Made by a program: the position numbers and the translations under genes
From: JAAXVQ01 sp964604705
GTDB taxonomy: Bacteria > Oederibacteriota > JAAXVQ01
Length of the DNA: 64,000 nucleotides
Assembly: GCA_964604705.1 (NCBI GenBank)
Contig: CAZSAP010000005.1
Coordinates: 186,001 to 250,000 of the forward strand
Direction of reading: 5' to 3'
Notes under the pieces: generated by a model
The model's input: only the letters and a program-made list of their open reading frames with translations
Databases searched by the model: none
Told to the model about the DNA's origin: nothing
Shown: positions 26,028 through 34,707 of the stretch, one piece after another
Layout: each line of letters opens with the position of its first letter
How positions within the stretch are numbered: position 1 is the stretch's first letter

Positions 26028-28664
26028 ATGTTGAATTCGATATTAACGAAATTATTTGGTACTAAGTCGGAACGTGATATCAAGCAATTGTTGCCCTGGG
26101 TTAAAATGGTGGGTGATTTTGAGTCCGCGATTCATCCGCTTACAGATGAACAATTGCGTGCTAAAACCGACGAGTTTCGTTCTCGGTTGCAGCAAGGTGA
26201 AACCATTGATGATGTGCTTCCGGAAGCTTTTGCCGTAGTTCGTGAGGCTGCCATTCGCACCATGGGTATGCGTCATTTTGATACCCAGTTGATGGGCGGC
26301 ATGGTTTTGCATCAAGGGAAGATTGCAGAAATGCGCACCGGTGAAGGAAAAACATTAGTTGCGACGCTGCCAGTCTATTTAAACGCACTCACTGGCAAAG
26401 GTGTGCATGTCATTACGGTCAATGATTATTTGGCTGAACGTGATTCGTTGGGAGCTGGCAATTTTAAGGGAATGGGCGAGATTTATCGTTTTCTTGGATT
26501 AACTGTGGGATGCATCAAACATGGTTTGAATTCCGAGGAACGACAAGCTGCCTATGCCTGCGATATCACCTATGGAACCAATAACGAGTTTGGCTTTGAT
26601 TATTTGCGTGACAACATGGCGGTGCACCCGGACGAACGCGTTCAGCGAAAGTTACATTATGCCATTGTCGATGAAGTGGATTCTATTTTGATTGACGAAG
26701 CTCGAACCCCACTTATTATTTCCGGACCCGCGGAAGAATCGACGGATAAATACTATCGGATCGACAAGATCATTCCGAGTTTGGATCCCACGAAAGATTA
26801 TAATGTCGATGAAAAATCCAAGACCGTGTCTTTGAGTGAAGTGGGGGTGGCGCATGCGGAAAAATTGCTTGCGATCGGAAATTTATACGATCCTGAAAAT
26901 GTTGAAATTCTGCATCACGTCAATCAAGCCCTAAAAGCGCATGTTTTATTTAAATTGGACCGGGATTATGTGGTCAATGAAGATCAGGTTATTATCGTTG
27001 ATGAGTTTACCGGTCGTTTAATGCCCGGTCGGCGTTTTTCGGAAGGCCTTCATCAGGCTTTGGAAGCCAAAGAAAAGGTTAAGATTCAGCGTGAAAATCA
27101 GACGTTGGCCTCGATTACCTTTCAGAATTATTTCCGCTTGTATGAAAAATTAGGTGGTATGACTGGTACGGCAGATACCGAGGCTGAGGAATTTGCGCAT
27201 ATTTATAAGCTGGATGTTGTGGTTGTACCGACCAATCGTGTAATGATCCGTAAAGATTATGGTGATCAAATATACCGTACGGAGCGTGAGAAGTTTCAGG
27301 CGGTTGCTAATGAAATCAAAGAGTTAAATCAAAAGGGACAGCCCGTTTTGGTGGGAACCATTTCCATTGAGAAAAACGAGATGCTTTCCAATCTTCTAAA
27401 TCGCATGGGTGTGCCGCATCAAGTGTTAAACGCCAAGCATCACGCGCGTGAAGCCGAAATTGTAGCCAAAGCTGGACAAAAAGGTGCAGTAACCATTGCC
27501 ACCAACATGGCAGGGCGTGGAACCGACATTGTCTTGGGTGAAGGGGTTAAAGAATTAGGCGGCTTGCATGTCATTGGAACCGAACGGCATGAAAGCCGTC
27601 GTATTGATAATCAGTTGCGCGGTCGTTCCGGACGTCAAGGAGATCCAGGGTCTTCACGTTTTTACGTTTCACTCCAAGATGATTTGATGCGTATTTTTGG
27701 TTCTGAACGAATCAGCGGAATGCTCGAAAAGCTTGGGTTGCGTGAAGGGGAGGTCATTGAACATCCTTGGATCAGCAAAGCCTTGGAGCGCGCGCAACGA
27801 ACGGTTGAAGGGCATAACTTTGATATCCGTAAACATCTATTGGAATACGACGATGTCATGAATAAGCAGCGTACTGTGATTTATGAAGAGCGGACACGTG
27901 TGCTTGAGGGTGAGGATTTACACGAACATATTTTAGGGATGATCGACGATATTGTTGAAGATGGTTTGGATGAGCTGATTTCTGAAAAGGAATATCCGGA
28001 AGAATGGAATTGGGAATCCATTCGAAATTGGGGGCATCAATATCGCGTAGATTTCAATTGGAGCAAAGAGGAAATTCCCTCACTCCAACGCGTAGATCTC
28101 TCCGAGAAGTTTAAAACCGGTGTTATGGAAGGATTTGGGCAGCAGGAGACCGCTTTAGGTTCTGAGCTTATGCGGCAGTTGGAACGTGCTATGTTGCTGC
28201 AAGTCGTGGATCAGCGTTGGAAAGAACAGCTTTACGACATGGATAAGCTTAAAGAAGGTATTGGCCTTCGGGCGTATGGGCAAAAAGATCCTCTGTTGGA
28301 GTATAAACGCGAAGGATACGATATGTTTGCCCATATGATTCTTCAGATCAAGCGGGAAGTGGTTCAACTGTTGCTTCGGGTTCAAGCCGTGCATTCCCCG
28401 ACTTCGGCGCCAAGACCCAGTTCTCAGACTGCGCGGTGGAAAGAGTACCGGCCGGAAATTGCCTCGGTTCGTCCGGCTGTTGAAGCGACAACTTCGCCCC
28501 AAACCATTTTTTCCTCCGGACCCAGGGATATGTCTCAGGCGGTACCTACCTCTTCAGGACCGACAGAGCCCATTCGCCGGGATCACCCTAAAGTAGGGCG
28601 GAATGACCTTTGTCCATGTGGTTCAGGGAAGAAATATAAAAAATGTCATGGTAAAAATGAATAA
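26028..28664 (+). CDS. secA: Protein translocase ATPase SecA
   Basis: 878 residues. The ATG at 26028 is preferred over that at 26022 because AAAGGAG at 26014-26020 is only one base from the latter. All hallmarks are present: Walker A in MRTGEGKTL, VNDYLAERD, YGTNNEFGFDYLRDN, Walker B VDEVDSILIDEARTPLIISG, ATNMAGRGTDI, and GRSGRQGDPGSSRFY. The tail is a proline/serine-rich linker ending in a zinc-binding SEC-C motif (CPCGSGKKYKKCHG) that contacts SecB and ribosomes. It is the motor of the Sec pathway and would feed the many signal-peptide proteins of this window. Confidence 0.97.
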   Translation: MLNSILTKLFGTKSERDIKQLLPWVKMVGDFESAIHPLTDEQLRAKTDEFRSRLQQGETIDDVLPEAFAVVREAAIRTMGMRHFDTQLMGGMVLHQGKIAEMRTGEGKTLVATLPVYLNALTGKGVHVITVNDYLAERDSLGAGNFKGMGEIYRFLGLTVGCIKHGLNSEERQAAYACDITYGTNNEFGFDYLRDNMAVHPDERVQRKLHYAIVDEVDSILIDEARTPLIISGPAEESTDKYYRIDKIIPSLDPTKDYNVDEKSKTVSLSEVGVAHAEKLLAIGNLYDPENVEILHHVNQALKAHVLFKLDRDYVVNEDQVIIVDEFTGRLMPGRRFSEGLHQALEAKEKVKIQRENQTLASITFQNYFRLYEKLGGMTGTADTEAEEFAHIYKLDVVVVPTNRVMIRKDYGDQIYRTEREKFQAVANEIKELNQKGQPVLVGTISIEKNEMLSNLLNRMGVPHQVLNAKHHAREAEIVAKAGQKGAVTIATNMAGRGTDIVLGEGVKELGGLHVIGTERHESRRIDNQLRGRSGRQGDPGSSRFYVSLQDDLMRIFGSERISGMLEKLGLREGEVIEHPWISKALERAQRTVEGHNFDIRKHLLEYDDVMNKQRTVIYEERTRVLEGEDLHEHILGMIDDIVEDGLDELISEKEYPEEWNWESIRNWGHQYRVDFNWSKEEIPSLQRVDLSEKFKTGVMEGFGQQETALGSELMRQLERAMLLQVVDQRWKEQLYDMDKLKEGIGLRAYGQKDPLLEYKREGYDMFAHMILQIKREVVQLLLRVQAVHSPTSAPRPSSQTARWKEYRPEIASVRPAVEATTSPQTIFSSGPRDMSQAVPTSSGPTEPIRRDHPKVGRNDLCPCGSGKKYKKCHGKNE

Positions 28665-28680
28665 AAGTGAAGCTTAGTTC

Positions 28681-28709
28681 TTGACAGTTTGGGTTTGATT
28701 TTGTATGAT
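28681..28709 (+). promoter_or_regulatory. Strong promoter of the tRNA/rpsP transcript
   Basis: Perfect TTGACA (28681-28686) and TATGAT (28704-28709) with 17 bases between, starting 17 bases after the secA stop and 28 bases before tRNA-Phe. Suits stable-RNA and ribosomal-protein expression. Confidence 0.8.
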
Positions 28710-28736
28710 TTACCGTTTTCTTTTTTTGACTGATAT

Positions 28737-28812
<76 letters not shown>

Positions 28813-28824
28813 TGCTGATCAGAG

Positions 28825-28842
28825 GGTTGTTCACAACCTTTT
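28825..28842 (+). terminator. Small hairpin between the two tRNA genes
   Basis: GGTTG (28825-28829) pairs with CAACC (28834-28838) around a four-base loop and is followed by TTTT. The stem is short, so it is probably a weak terminator or a processing spacer. Confidence 0.3.
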
Positions 28843-28854
28843 ATATACTAGTTT

Positions 28855-28930
<76 letters not shown>

Positions 28931-28971
28931 TATGAGAAAACTCGCGAGCAGCGAATGAAGGAGAAAAGATC

Positions 28972-29247
28972 ATGTCCACTATTATTAAACTTCAGCGTCA
29001 AGGTGCTCCGCACAAGCCGTTTTGGCGCATTGCTGTCACCGATTCCCGCAAACCTGCAGGGTGTGTGGAGTTGGTCGGCACGTACGACAACCAACACAAG
29101 CCGGCTGCGGTTCAGCTCAACGAACCCAAGATCCTGGAGTGGTTGGGAAAAGGTGCGGTACCTACGCCGACTGTAAAGACGATTTTTATGAACAAAGGCG
29201 TATATCAGAAGTTTAAGAACGCCCCAAAGGCGGGAGCTAAAGCGTGA
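28972..29247 (+). CDS. rpsP: 30S ribosomal protein bS16
   Basis: 91 residues, normal for bS16, with a strong GAAGGAG before the ATG. The N-terminus (IIKLQRQGAPHKPFWRIAVTDSRKP) and the segment VELVGTYDNQ are family signatures; the second position of the usual RLxRxG motif is varied (KLQRQG). It begins a translationally coupled chain in which each gene overlaps the next by four bases. It probably shares a transcript with the two tRNAs upstream. Confidence 0.96.
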   Translation: MSTIIKLQRQGAPHKPFWRIAVTDSRKPAGCVELVGTYDNQHKPAAVQLNEPKILEWLGKGAVPTPTVKTIFMNKGVYQKFKNAPKAGAKA

Positions 29248-29474
29248 GAGCCTTGGTCGAGTATTTGGCCAAATCCTTGGTGCAACATCCGGACTCAGTC
29301 AGGGTGGAAGAACACAAAAGCGATCGTGGACAAGTGCTTGAGTTGACGGTTGCCAAAGATGACCTAGGACGTGTCATTGGGCGAGAAGGACGAACGATTA
29401 AAGCTATTCGAAATTTGCTATCGGCGGCTGCAGCCAAAGCAAAAGTCAAAGTTTCGCTTGTCATTCAGGAATGA
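29244..29474 (+). CDS. khpA: KH-domain RNA-binding protein KhpA
   Basis: 76 residues from a GTG that overlaps the rpsP stop (GTGA). It is a single KH domain with the loop DLGRVIGREGRTIKAIRNLL, where GREG is the RNA-contacting GxxG. KhpA (formerly YlqC) pairs with KhpB to bind small and messenger RNAs and affects cell shape in Gram-positives; the rpsP-khpA-rimM-trmD order is widely conserved. Nothing unusual. Confidence 0.93.
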   Translation: MRALVEYLAKSLVQHPDSVRVEEHKSDRGQVLELTVAKDDLGRVIGREGRTIKAIRNLLSAAAAKAKVKVSLVIQE

Positions 29475-30004
29475 ATGAAATTCCCCAGCCCGGTCTAAAC
29501 GACTGGGTTCGCATCGGACAAATTGGTTCGCCGCACGGGGTTCATGGTGAACTTAAGCTTTACCCGTTGAGTGATGTTCCGGGACGCTTTCAAGATTTGA
29601 AAAAAGTGTTTTGGATTGGGCTCAATAATAAAGTTCGCGAGTTGCATGTAATCGCCGTTCGACCCGTAAATACGTTTTGGTTGATACGGTTTAAAGATAT
29701 AGAATCGCCCGAAAAAGCCTCGGAATTGACCCGCGGGTATATCGCACTCCCAGAAACGGAACGCGGGACATTGCCTGAAGGCGTTTTTTTTATCGATGAT
29801 ATTGTTGGCTTGCTGGTTGAAGATGAAAGTGGATCCCCCTTGGGAAAAGTTATTGGGGTGTATCAGACCGGTGCTCAGGATCTATATGAGATACAGGGGC
29901 AAGGAATGAGTTTCATGCTGCCTGCCGCTAAGCGGTACATCTTAGCGATTGATTTGAAACTACGAAAAATGTGTGTGCATGTTCCCGAAGGATTACGCGA
30001 ATGA
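29471..30004 (+). CDS. rimM: Ribosome maturation factor RimM
   Basis: 177 residues overlapping khpA by ATGA. The N-terminal RimM barrel shows WVRIGQIGSPHGVHGELKLYPLSD and the C-terminal PRC-like domain shows FFIDDIVGLLVEDESGSPLGKV and ending residues LPAAKRYILAIDLKLRKM. RimM binds S19 and helps mature the 16S rRNA head domain. Length and position are as expected. Confidence 0.95.
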   Translation: MNEIPQPGLNDWVRIGQIGSPHGVHGELKLYPLSDVPGRFQDLKKVFWIGLNNKVRELHVIAVRPVNTFWLIRFKDIESPEKASELTRGYIALPETERGTLPEGVFFIDDIVGLLVEDESGSPLGKVIGVYQTGAQDLYEIQGQGMSFMLPAAKRYILAIDLKLRKMCVHVPEGLRE

Positions 30005-30792
30005 CTCGGGAAAGAGCATTGCGTATAAACTTTTTAACGCTTTTTCCGGAACTTATTCAATCGGCTTTCAGTCAGTCGATATTAAAAAGAGCCGTTGAAA
30101 AAAAGCTCTTTGTACCTGAATATGTTAATATACGCGACTATGCGCAGGATCGGCATCATACGGCGGACGACAAGCCTTACGGTGGCGGAAGTGGCATGGT
30201 CATGAAGATTGAGCCGATTTACCGGGCTCTGACAGCACTTAAGCGCAAACGCGCGTGTGGGAAAGTATATATTTTAACTCCCACAGGAAAAGTGTTTAGC
30301 CAAGCCATGGCTGGACGGCTGGCCAAAGAACGACAGTTTACACTTCTTTGCGGTCGTTACGAGGGCATCGACGAACGCGTGGTTGATAAATTGTGCGACG
30401 ATGAAATTTCGATTGGCGATTTTGTACTTTCAGGTGGGGAACCGGCAGCGGTTGTGATTGCCGATGCGGTCACCCGGCTTATTCCTGGTGTTTTAGGGGA
30501 TGCTCAGTCTGCTGAATTTGATTCGTTTTCAGACGGGCTCTTGGATTACCCGCATTATACCCGGCCGGCAGAATACCGGCGGTGGAAGATCCCCGAAGCG
30601 CTTGTCACCGGGGATCATAAAAGTGTTGCGCTTTGGCGGCGACGGGAACAGTTAAGCCGGACCTGGTTACGCCGTCCAGAGTTGTTGGAAAAGGCAGTAT
30701 TAAGTGAATTGGACCGATCCATGTTGGCGGAGTGGATTCAATCTCGGCAAGCTAGGCCGTTACGCAAAAGCAAGAGAGGAGTTATATCATGA
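30001..30792 (+). CDS. trmD: tRNA (guanine-N1)-methyltransferase TrmD
   Basis: 263 residues from the ATG at 30001, which overlaps the rimM stop by ATGA; a longer frame from 29971 would add ten unlikely residues. It makes m1G37 in tRNAs reading CNN and similar codons. SPOUT-family motifs are clear: INFLTLFPELI, DDKPYGGGSGMVMK, LCGRYEGIDERV, and the knot segment DDEISIGDFVLSGGEPAAVVI. The tail (YPHYTRPAEYRRWKIPEALVTGDH) is typical. Coupled to rplS by ATGA. Confidence 0.96.
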   Translation: MTRERALRINFLTLFPELIQSAFSQSILKRAVEKKLFVPEYVNIRDYAQDRHHTADDKPYGGGSGMVMKIEPIYRALTALKRKRACGKVYILTPTGKVFSQAMAGRLAKERQFTLLCGRYEGIDERVVDKLCDDEISIGDFVLSGGEPAAVVIADAVTRLIPGVLGDAQSAEFDSFSDGLLDYPHYTRPAEYRRWKIPEALVTGDHKSVALWRRREQLSRTWLRRPELLEKAVLSELDRSMLAEWIQSRQARPLRKSKRGVIS

Positions 30793-31265
30793 ACATTCAA
30801 GAATTGCTCAAGTCGGTCACAGAAGACCAGACGAAAAAGCGCATACCTCAATTTACCCCGGGGGATGTCGTTAAGATTCACCTGAAAATTAAGGAAGGCG
30901 ACAAAGAACGCATTCAGGTATTTGAGGGTGTGGTCATTGGTCGCAAGGGTGTGGGAATTGGAGAAACGTTCAAAGTTCGCCGCATTGCTTCGGGTGTGGG
31001 CGTTGAACGCACGTTCCAACTGTATTCACCGCTCATTGATAAATTGCAGGTCGTCAAGCATGGCAAGGTGGCACGCGCCAAGCTGTTCTATCTTCGGGAT
31101 AAAACGGGCAAGAAGGCCAAAATTAAAGAAGTTGGACGTGATAAGCTTCTGCAATATCAAGCTGCTGAATTAAAGGCCATGGAAGAAGAGCAGGCGCTGT
31201 CGGCTGTGGAAGCTGCCAAAACCGCTGCCCAAGAAGCGAAAAACGCTGAAGCCGCAAAGGCTTAG
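30789..31265 (+). CDS. rplS: 50S ribosomal protein bL19 with Ala/Glu-rich extension
   Basis: 158 residues against about 115 in most bacteria. The core (PQFTPGDVVKIHLKIKEGDKERIQVFEGVVI, FKVRRIASGVGVERTFQLYSPLIDKLQVVKHGKVARAKLFYLRDKTGKKAKIKE) is standard bL19, found at the 30S-50S interface. About 40 extra C-terminal residues are rich in Ala, Glu and Lys and look helical. Similar tails occur in several lineages and are not a sign of damage. GAGAGGAG precedes the ATG. Confidence 0.95.
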   Translation: MNIQELLKSVTEDQTKKRIPQFTPGDVVKIHLKIKEGDKERIQVFEGVVIGRKGVGIGETFKVRRIASGVGVERTFQLYSPLIDKLQVVKHGKVARAKLFYLRDKTGKKAKIKEVGRDKLLQYQAAELKAMEEEQALSAVEAAKTAAQEAKNAEAAKA

Positions 31266-31293
31266 TATCATTTCTGGGGGTTCGGAGGGATCG

Positions 31294-31938
31294 ATGCCTC
31301 GTGCTTCCAAAAAGGTTGAGGATTCCAGCGATCGCTTTTGTTTCGAACGTCAATTTCAAAGTCAGGGATATCTCCGCGTTGCCGGTGTTGACGAAGCCGG
31401 CCGCGGACCCCTGGCGGGTCCTGTCGTAGCTGCTTGTGTTTTGCTTCCTGACTTTTCCTCTGATTTCTTTTCCCTTGATGATTCAAAGAAACTAACAGAA
31501 TCCAAACGCGAACAACTGTATACATTCTTGAATGAACGGGCTTTGGCCATTGGAGTAGGTGTGGTAGATGCCCAAACCATTGATCGTATCAATATCCTCC
31601 AAGCAACCTTCCTGGCCATGCAAAAAGCGGTTGAAAATATAACCCCGAAACCTGATTTTATCTTGATTGACGGAAACCGTAGACCAACCTGGGCCACAGC
31701 GGCTGAAACCATCGTCAAAGGGGATTCGCGATCCATTTCCATTGCGGCTGCGTCGATCATCGCCAAGGTTACACGCGATCGCATGATGGAAGAATACGCG
31801 CAACTATTTCCTCAATGGGGGTTCTTAAAGCATAAGGGGTATGGTACTGCAGATCATATTGCTGCCATTCACGAACATGGTGTGTCCCCAATCCATAGGC
31901 GGACCTTTGCTCCCATATCCCAAATGACCCTGCTTTAA
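31294..31938 (+). CDS. rnhB: Ribonuclease HII
   Basis: 214 residues with GGAGGG before the ATG. It removes ribonucleotides from DNA-RNA hybrids. The catalytic Asp/Glu pair is in the opening motif GVDEAGRGPLAGPVVAA, the next Asp in the FILIDGNRRP strand, and the last in SIAAASIIAKVTRDRMM. GYGTADHIAAI follows as usual. rplS-rnhB-yraN is a conserved neighbourhood. Nothing odd. Confidence 0.95.
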   Translation: MPRASKKVEDSSDRFCFERQFQSQGYLRVAGVDEAGRGPLAGPVVAACVLLPDFSSDFFSLDDSKKLTESKREQLYTFLNERALAIGVGVVDAQTIDRINILQATFLAMQKAVENITPKPDFILIDGNRRPTWATAAETIVKGDSRSISIAAASIIAKVTRDRMMEEYAQLFPQWGFLKHKGYGTADHIAAIHEHGVSPIHRRTFAPISQMTLL

Positions 31939-31951
31939 ATGAGGTTGCTGG

Positions 31952-32305
31952 ATGAATACCCGCGGGCTAGACGCTGAGCAAAAGGCCGTTGATTATTTAA
32001 CGCATTTAGGGTTTAAAGTTATAACTAGGAATTTTTTGGCACGGGGCGGAGAGTTGGATATTGTCGCCTTTGAGGCGGATACCCTTTGCTTTATTGAAGT
32101 AAAAAGCCGACACTCAACTACCTTTGGTTTTCCTTATGAAGCGGTAACGCATTCCAAACAAAAGCACATTGCTCTTGCTGCGCAGGTCTATTTGCAGAAA
32201 CACTTCTCGGGAAAAGTTCCTGCCTGCCGTTTTGATGTCATTTCCCTCATACCTGATTCTGATCCATTTTTGATTCGTAATGCTTTCTCGGTTCAATCAC
32301 GCTAG
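31952..32305 (+). CDS. yraN: YraN-family putative endonuclease (UPF0102)
   Basis: 117 residues of the restriction-endonuclease-like fold. The family motifs are AEQKAVDYLTHLGFKVITRNF, GGELDIVAFEADTLCFIEVKSR (the D-x(n)-E-x-K nuclease-type triad) and CRFDVISL. It often follows rnhB, as here. Its cellular role is poorly known; a DNA-repair or recombination function is usually assumed. It is the last gene of the ribosomal block; the 292 bases after it hold an inverted repeat and a promoter, but no clear terminator. Confidence 0.92.
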   Translation: MNTRGLDAEQKAVDYLTHLGFKVITRNFLARGGELDIVAFEADTLCFIEVKSRHSTTFGFPYEAVTHSKQKHIALAAQVYLQKHFSGKVPACRFDVISLIPDSDPFLIRNAFSVQSR

Positions 32306-32447
32306 CTTTTGAAAAATATAATCAATACCTATTTGGATATACTGGATTTAGTTACATGAAATGGTAGTAGACGAGCGTTTTTCGTTAAAAGGCTTCTGCT
32401 GAAGTAATATAACTTGATTTTAAAGCCGATTTTTAGGTAGCACGTAC

Positions 32448-32473
32448 TGTGGTTGGGGTTTCCTGTAACCACA
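32448..32473. repeat. Inverted repeat upstream of the HU promoter
   Basis: TGTGGTT (32448-32454) is mirrored by AACCACA (32467-32473) with a 12-base spacer that itself holds GG and CC in pairing positions. It ends 39 bases before the -35 box of the HU gene. No T tract follows on the plus strand, so it looks more like an operator or structured RNA element than a terminator. Confidence 0.4.
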
Positions 32474-32512
32474 AAATAGAGGACACCAGATGATGTTTTG
32501 AACAAAAAAAAC

Positions 32513-32542
32513 TTGCACAAAATATGGTGGGTGTTCTATAAT
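32513..32542 (+). promoter_or_regulatory. Promoter of the HU-family gene
   Basis: TTGCAC (32513-32518) and a perfect TATAAT (32537-32542) are 18 bases apart, about 50 bases before the gene start. Confidence 0.75.
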
Positions 32543-32597
32543 TCGCACACAGAGGCAGACTCTGGTTTTACAATTAATCAGATAGGCGGTGAGAGAA

Positions 32598-32882
32598 GTG
32601 CTCACAAAAAGCGAAATGCTGAACAAGTTGGTTGAAGTGACCGGATTGAAGAAAAAGGAAGTCGTGGCTGTTCTCGAAGCTCAAAACGACCTGCTCGCTA
32701 AAGTTTTGAAAAAAGAAAAGAAGTATAAGTTGCAAGGCTTGGGTATCTTCACCGTGAGAAACCGCAAGGCTCGCATGGCGCGCAATCCGCAGACCGGAGA
32801 AATGGTTAAAGTTGCGGCCAAGACTGTGCTTAAGTTCCGCGTTGGAAAAGACTTGAAGGATAAGGTTCTCGGCGCGAAGTAA
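32598..32882 (+). CDS. HU/IHF-family nucleoid DNA-binding protein
   Basis: About 94 residues from the GTG at 32598 (MLTKSEMLNKL), preceded by GGTGAGAGA; a GTG at 32589 would add three residues. Members of this family start close to TKSEL, so the shorter form is likely. It is all-helical at the N-terminus, then the DNA-gripping beta arm with the conserved RNPQTGE motif, preceded by GLGIFTVRNRKAR. It is very Lys-rich. HU proteins bend and compact DNA as dimers. It is monocistronic, with its own promoter and a strong terminator. Whether it is HU proper or a paralogue cannot be decided from one copy. Confidence 0.92.
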   Translation: MLTKSEMLNKLVEVTGLKKKEVVAVLEAQNDLLAKVLKKEKKYKLQGLGIFTVRNRKARMARNPQTGEMVKVAAKTVLKFRVGKDLKDKVLGAK

Positions 32883-32902
32883 TTGAATTGAGTTTTTCTT
32901 TA

Positions 32903-32944
32903 AGGCTGCTTGGAAGGGTAACTTTCCGAGCGGCCTTTTTTTTT
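32903..32944 (+). terminator. Rho-independent terminator after the HU gene
   Basis: AGGCTGCTTGGAA (32903-32915) pairs with TTTCCGAGCGGCCT (32923-32936, with G-T and one small mismatch) around a seven-base loop, then nine T residues. Confidence 0.88.
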
Positions 32945-32956
32945 GTCGTGATGGAC

Positions 32957-32985
32957 TTGACGGAATGCTGGAAAATGAGTATTAT
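32957..32985 (+). promoter_or_regulatory. Promoter of the ATPase/exonuclease pair
   Basis: TTGACG (32957-32962) and TATTAT (32980-32985) with a 17-base spacer lie between the HU terminator and the ATPase gene, so this is a new transcript. Confidence 0.7.
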
Positions 32986-33027
32986 GCCGTTGGGTGTAAT
33001 TCGGAATTTTGAAAGAGGTGCGTTCGC

Positions 33028-34128
33028 TTGATACGAAATCCTTTTCGTTTTGGAGAACCGGTAAGTGGCGATTTTTTCACAGATCGTTATCGGGAAAAAG
33101 AGACGATTATGGCTGAATTGGTGCAAGGCCATAATGTGCTTTTGACCGCTCCGCGTCATATTGGGAAATCTTCCTTGGCACGCAAGGTGATTTCGGAGTT
33201 TGAACGTCAGGGAATGATGACGGTTTATATTGATTTTGAACGTGCTTATTCCACTCCGCAATTTATTGAAATCTATCTGGCTGAATTGTTGCGAACCGCG
33301 TTTCGACAAGCTAAGGAATTGCAGCAATTCATTGAGACGCTTTCACCCGAAGTCAAAGACATTTTAACGCTTAAATTGGGGAAGTCGGGGGAGCTTACCG
33401 TTGACTTAAGCCATACGAAAAATCCCACTCATGTCGCCTTGGCTTTGTTGAACTTGGCGCAATCAACGGCTGAATACAAACGTCGTTTTTGCATTGTGTG
33501 TTTTGATGAAATTACACGTGGATACATACCTGAGGATTTTAGAAAAGGGATTTTGGCCGCCGCACGCCGGCATACTCAAGTTGGATACCTTTTGGTGGAT
33601 TTGAACCAGCCAGACAAGACTCTGGAAGAGGGATTTGTTCATATTGTTCTCGAAAACATCGAGGAACGTTACCTAAAAGCCTATATAAAAACGCGGTTTG
33701 AAAATACAGGCTTTCGCATCGAAGAAGCGGTGATGGATGAATTGCTCCAACTTTCACAGGGGCATGCGCATTATGCCCAAATGATTTGTCGGGAACTATG
33801 GAACTTGGGCCATACCAGTAAAACCGTGACGACGCGCAATTTGCCGCATGCCTTGGAATCCATTTTAGAAACGCATACGAGTTTTTATACCTCTTTATGG
33901 CGAGAGTTTTCTCCGCATCAGAAAAATTTGTTGTTGGCCATAACCATGAGCGGAGGGCGAAAGGTGTTTTCGCAGGAATTTGTTGGACGACATCACTTGG
34001 GTGGTTTCTCAACAGTTCAAAAATCGCTCAATCGCTTGCTTGAAATGAAAGTATTGGAACGTACTGCGGAAGGGTATGTGCTTTCGGATCTCTTCTTTAA
34101 ACAATGGCTGACCAGGCGGATGTTGTAG
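33028..34128 (+). CDS. AAA-type ATPase of the archaeal-ATPase/NACHT-like family
   Basis: 366 residues from a TTG start, with AGAGG 10 bases before it; the resulting N-terminus (IRNPFRFGEPVSGDFFTDR) matches the usual NPFxxG opening of this family. The Walker A motif is APRHIGKSSLA (about residues 46-56) and Walker B is FCIVCFDEI. A conserved PDEV/SQGHAHY-type helical lid and a C-terminal winged-helix-like part (FSPHQKNLLLAI, GGFSTVQKSLNRLLEM, YVLSDLFFKQWL) follow. Bacterial relatives are P-loop STAND-like ATPases of mostly unknown role. It overlaps or abuts the exonuclease gene, so a shared nucleic-acid-related job is possible. Confidence 0.82.
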   Translation: MIRNPFRFGEPVSGDFFTDRYREKETIMAELVQGHNVLLTAPRHIGKSSLARKVISEFERQGMMTVYIDFERAYSTPQFIEIYLAELLRTAFRQAKELQQFIETLSPEVKDILTLKLGKSGELTVDLSHTKNPTHVALALLNLAQSTAEYKRRFCIVCFDEITRGYIPEDFRKGILAAARRHTQVGYLLVDLNQPDKTLEEGFVHIVLENIEERYLKAYIKTRFENTGFRIEEAVMDELLQLSQGHAHYAQMICRELWNLGHTSKTVTTRNLPHALESILETHTSFYTSLWREFSPHQKNLLLAITMSGGRKVFSQEFVGRHHLGGFSTVQKSLNRLLEMKVLERTAEGYVLSDLFFKQWLTRRML

Positions 34129-34616
34129 TGGAACGGAAGCCTGCATCCGTTGCCTATTTGGATATTGAAACCTCTTTTCGCGGAACAATCACGGTGATAG
34201 GGCTTTACCGGCCCAGCCAAACGACCGTGCAGTTGGTAGGCGACCAGGTGAAGGTTGCGAGTATTTTGGATGCTTTGGACGGGGTGGAAACCCTGAAGAC
34301 GTACAACGGTTCGCGTTTTGACCTGCCTGTGATACACCAACGCTTGGGCATCGACTTAAAGTCTCTGTTTAATCATGATGATCTTATGTATACCTGTTGG
34401 AAGCAAGGGTTTAAAGGGGGCTTGAAATCCGTGGAGCGGCAGTTGGGGATTGTTCGGGAAACCGCTGAGGTGGACGGTATGCAAGCCATGTATTTGTGGG
34501 CGCAATGGGAAGAACGACAGGATTCATCGGCGCTACAGACGCTATTGCATTACAATCGAGAAGATGTTGAGCTGTTGGCAGAGGTTGAAGCCCGCTTGGA
34601 ACAACACGGGCGTTGA
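34128..34616 (+). CDS. RNase H-fold 3'-5' exonuclease (YprB-like)
   Basis: About 162 residues from the GTG at 34128, which shares one base with the ATPase stop (TAGTG) and has AGGCGGA just upstream; an ATG at 34104 would add eight residues but has no ribosome site. The DEDD exonuclease residues are visible: VAYLDIETSF (Asp and Glu), TYNGSRFDLPVI (Asp), and HYNREDVELL (Asp) with the helical DDLMYTCW segment between. The family (RNase_H_2, YprB) is predicted to degrade nucleic acid ends. Coupling to an ATPase upstream is unusual. Confidence 0.82.
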   Translation: MERKPASVAYLDIETSFRGTITVIGLYRPSQTTVQLVGDQVKVASILDALDGVETLKTYNGSRFDLPVIHQRLGIDLKSLFNHDDLMYTCWKQGFKGGLKSVERQLGIVRETAEVDGMQAMYLWAQWEERQDSSALQTLLHYNREDVELLAEVEARLEQHGR

Positions 34617-34707
34617 ACCGTGAAAACCCTGTTATTTTTTATTTGAATATGCTATCTTAAACGCAAGCTTGGGTTGCATAAACCTAAGGCCTAAAGGATG
34701 GCACTTT

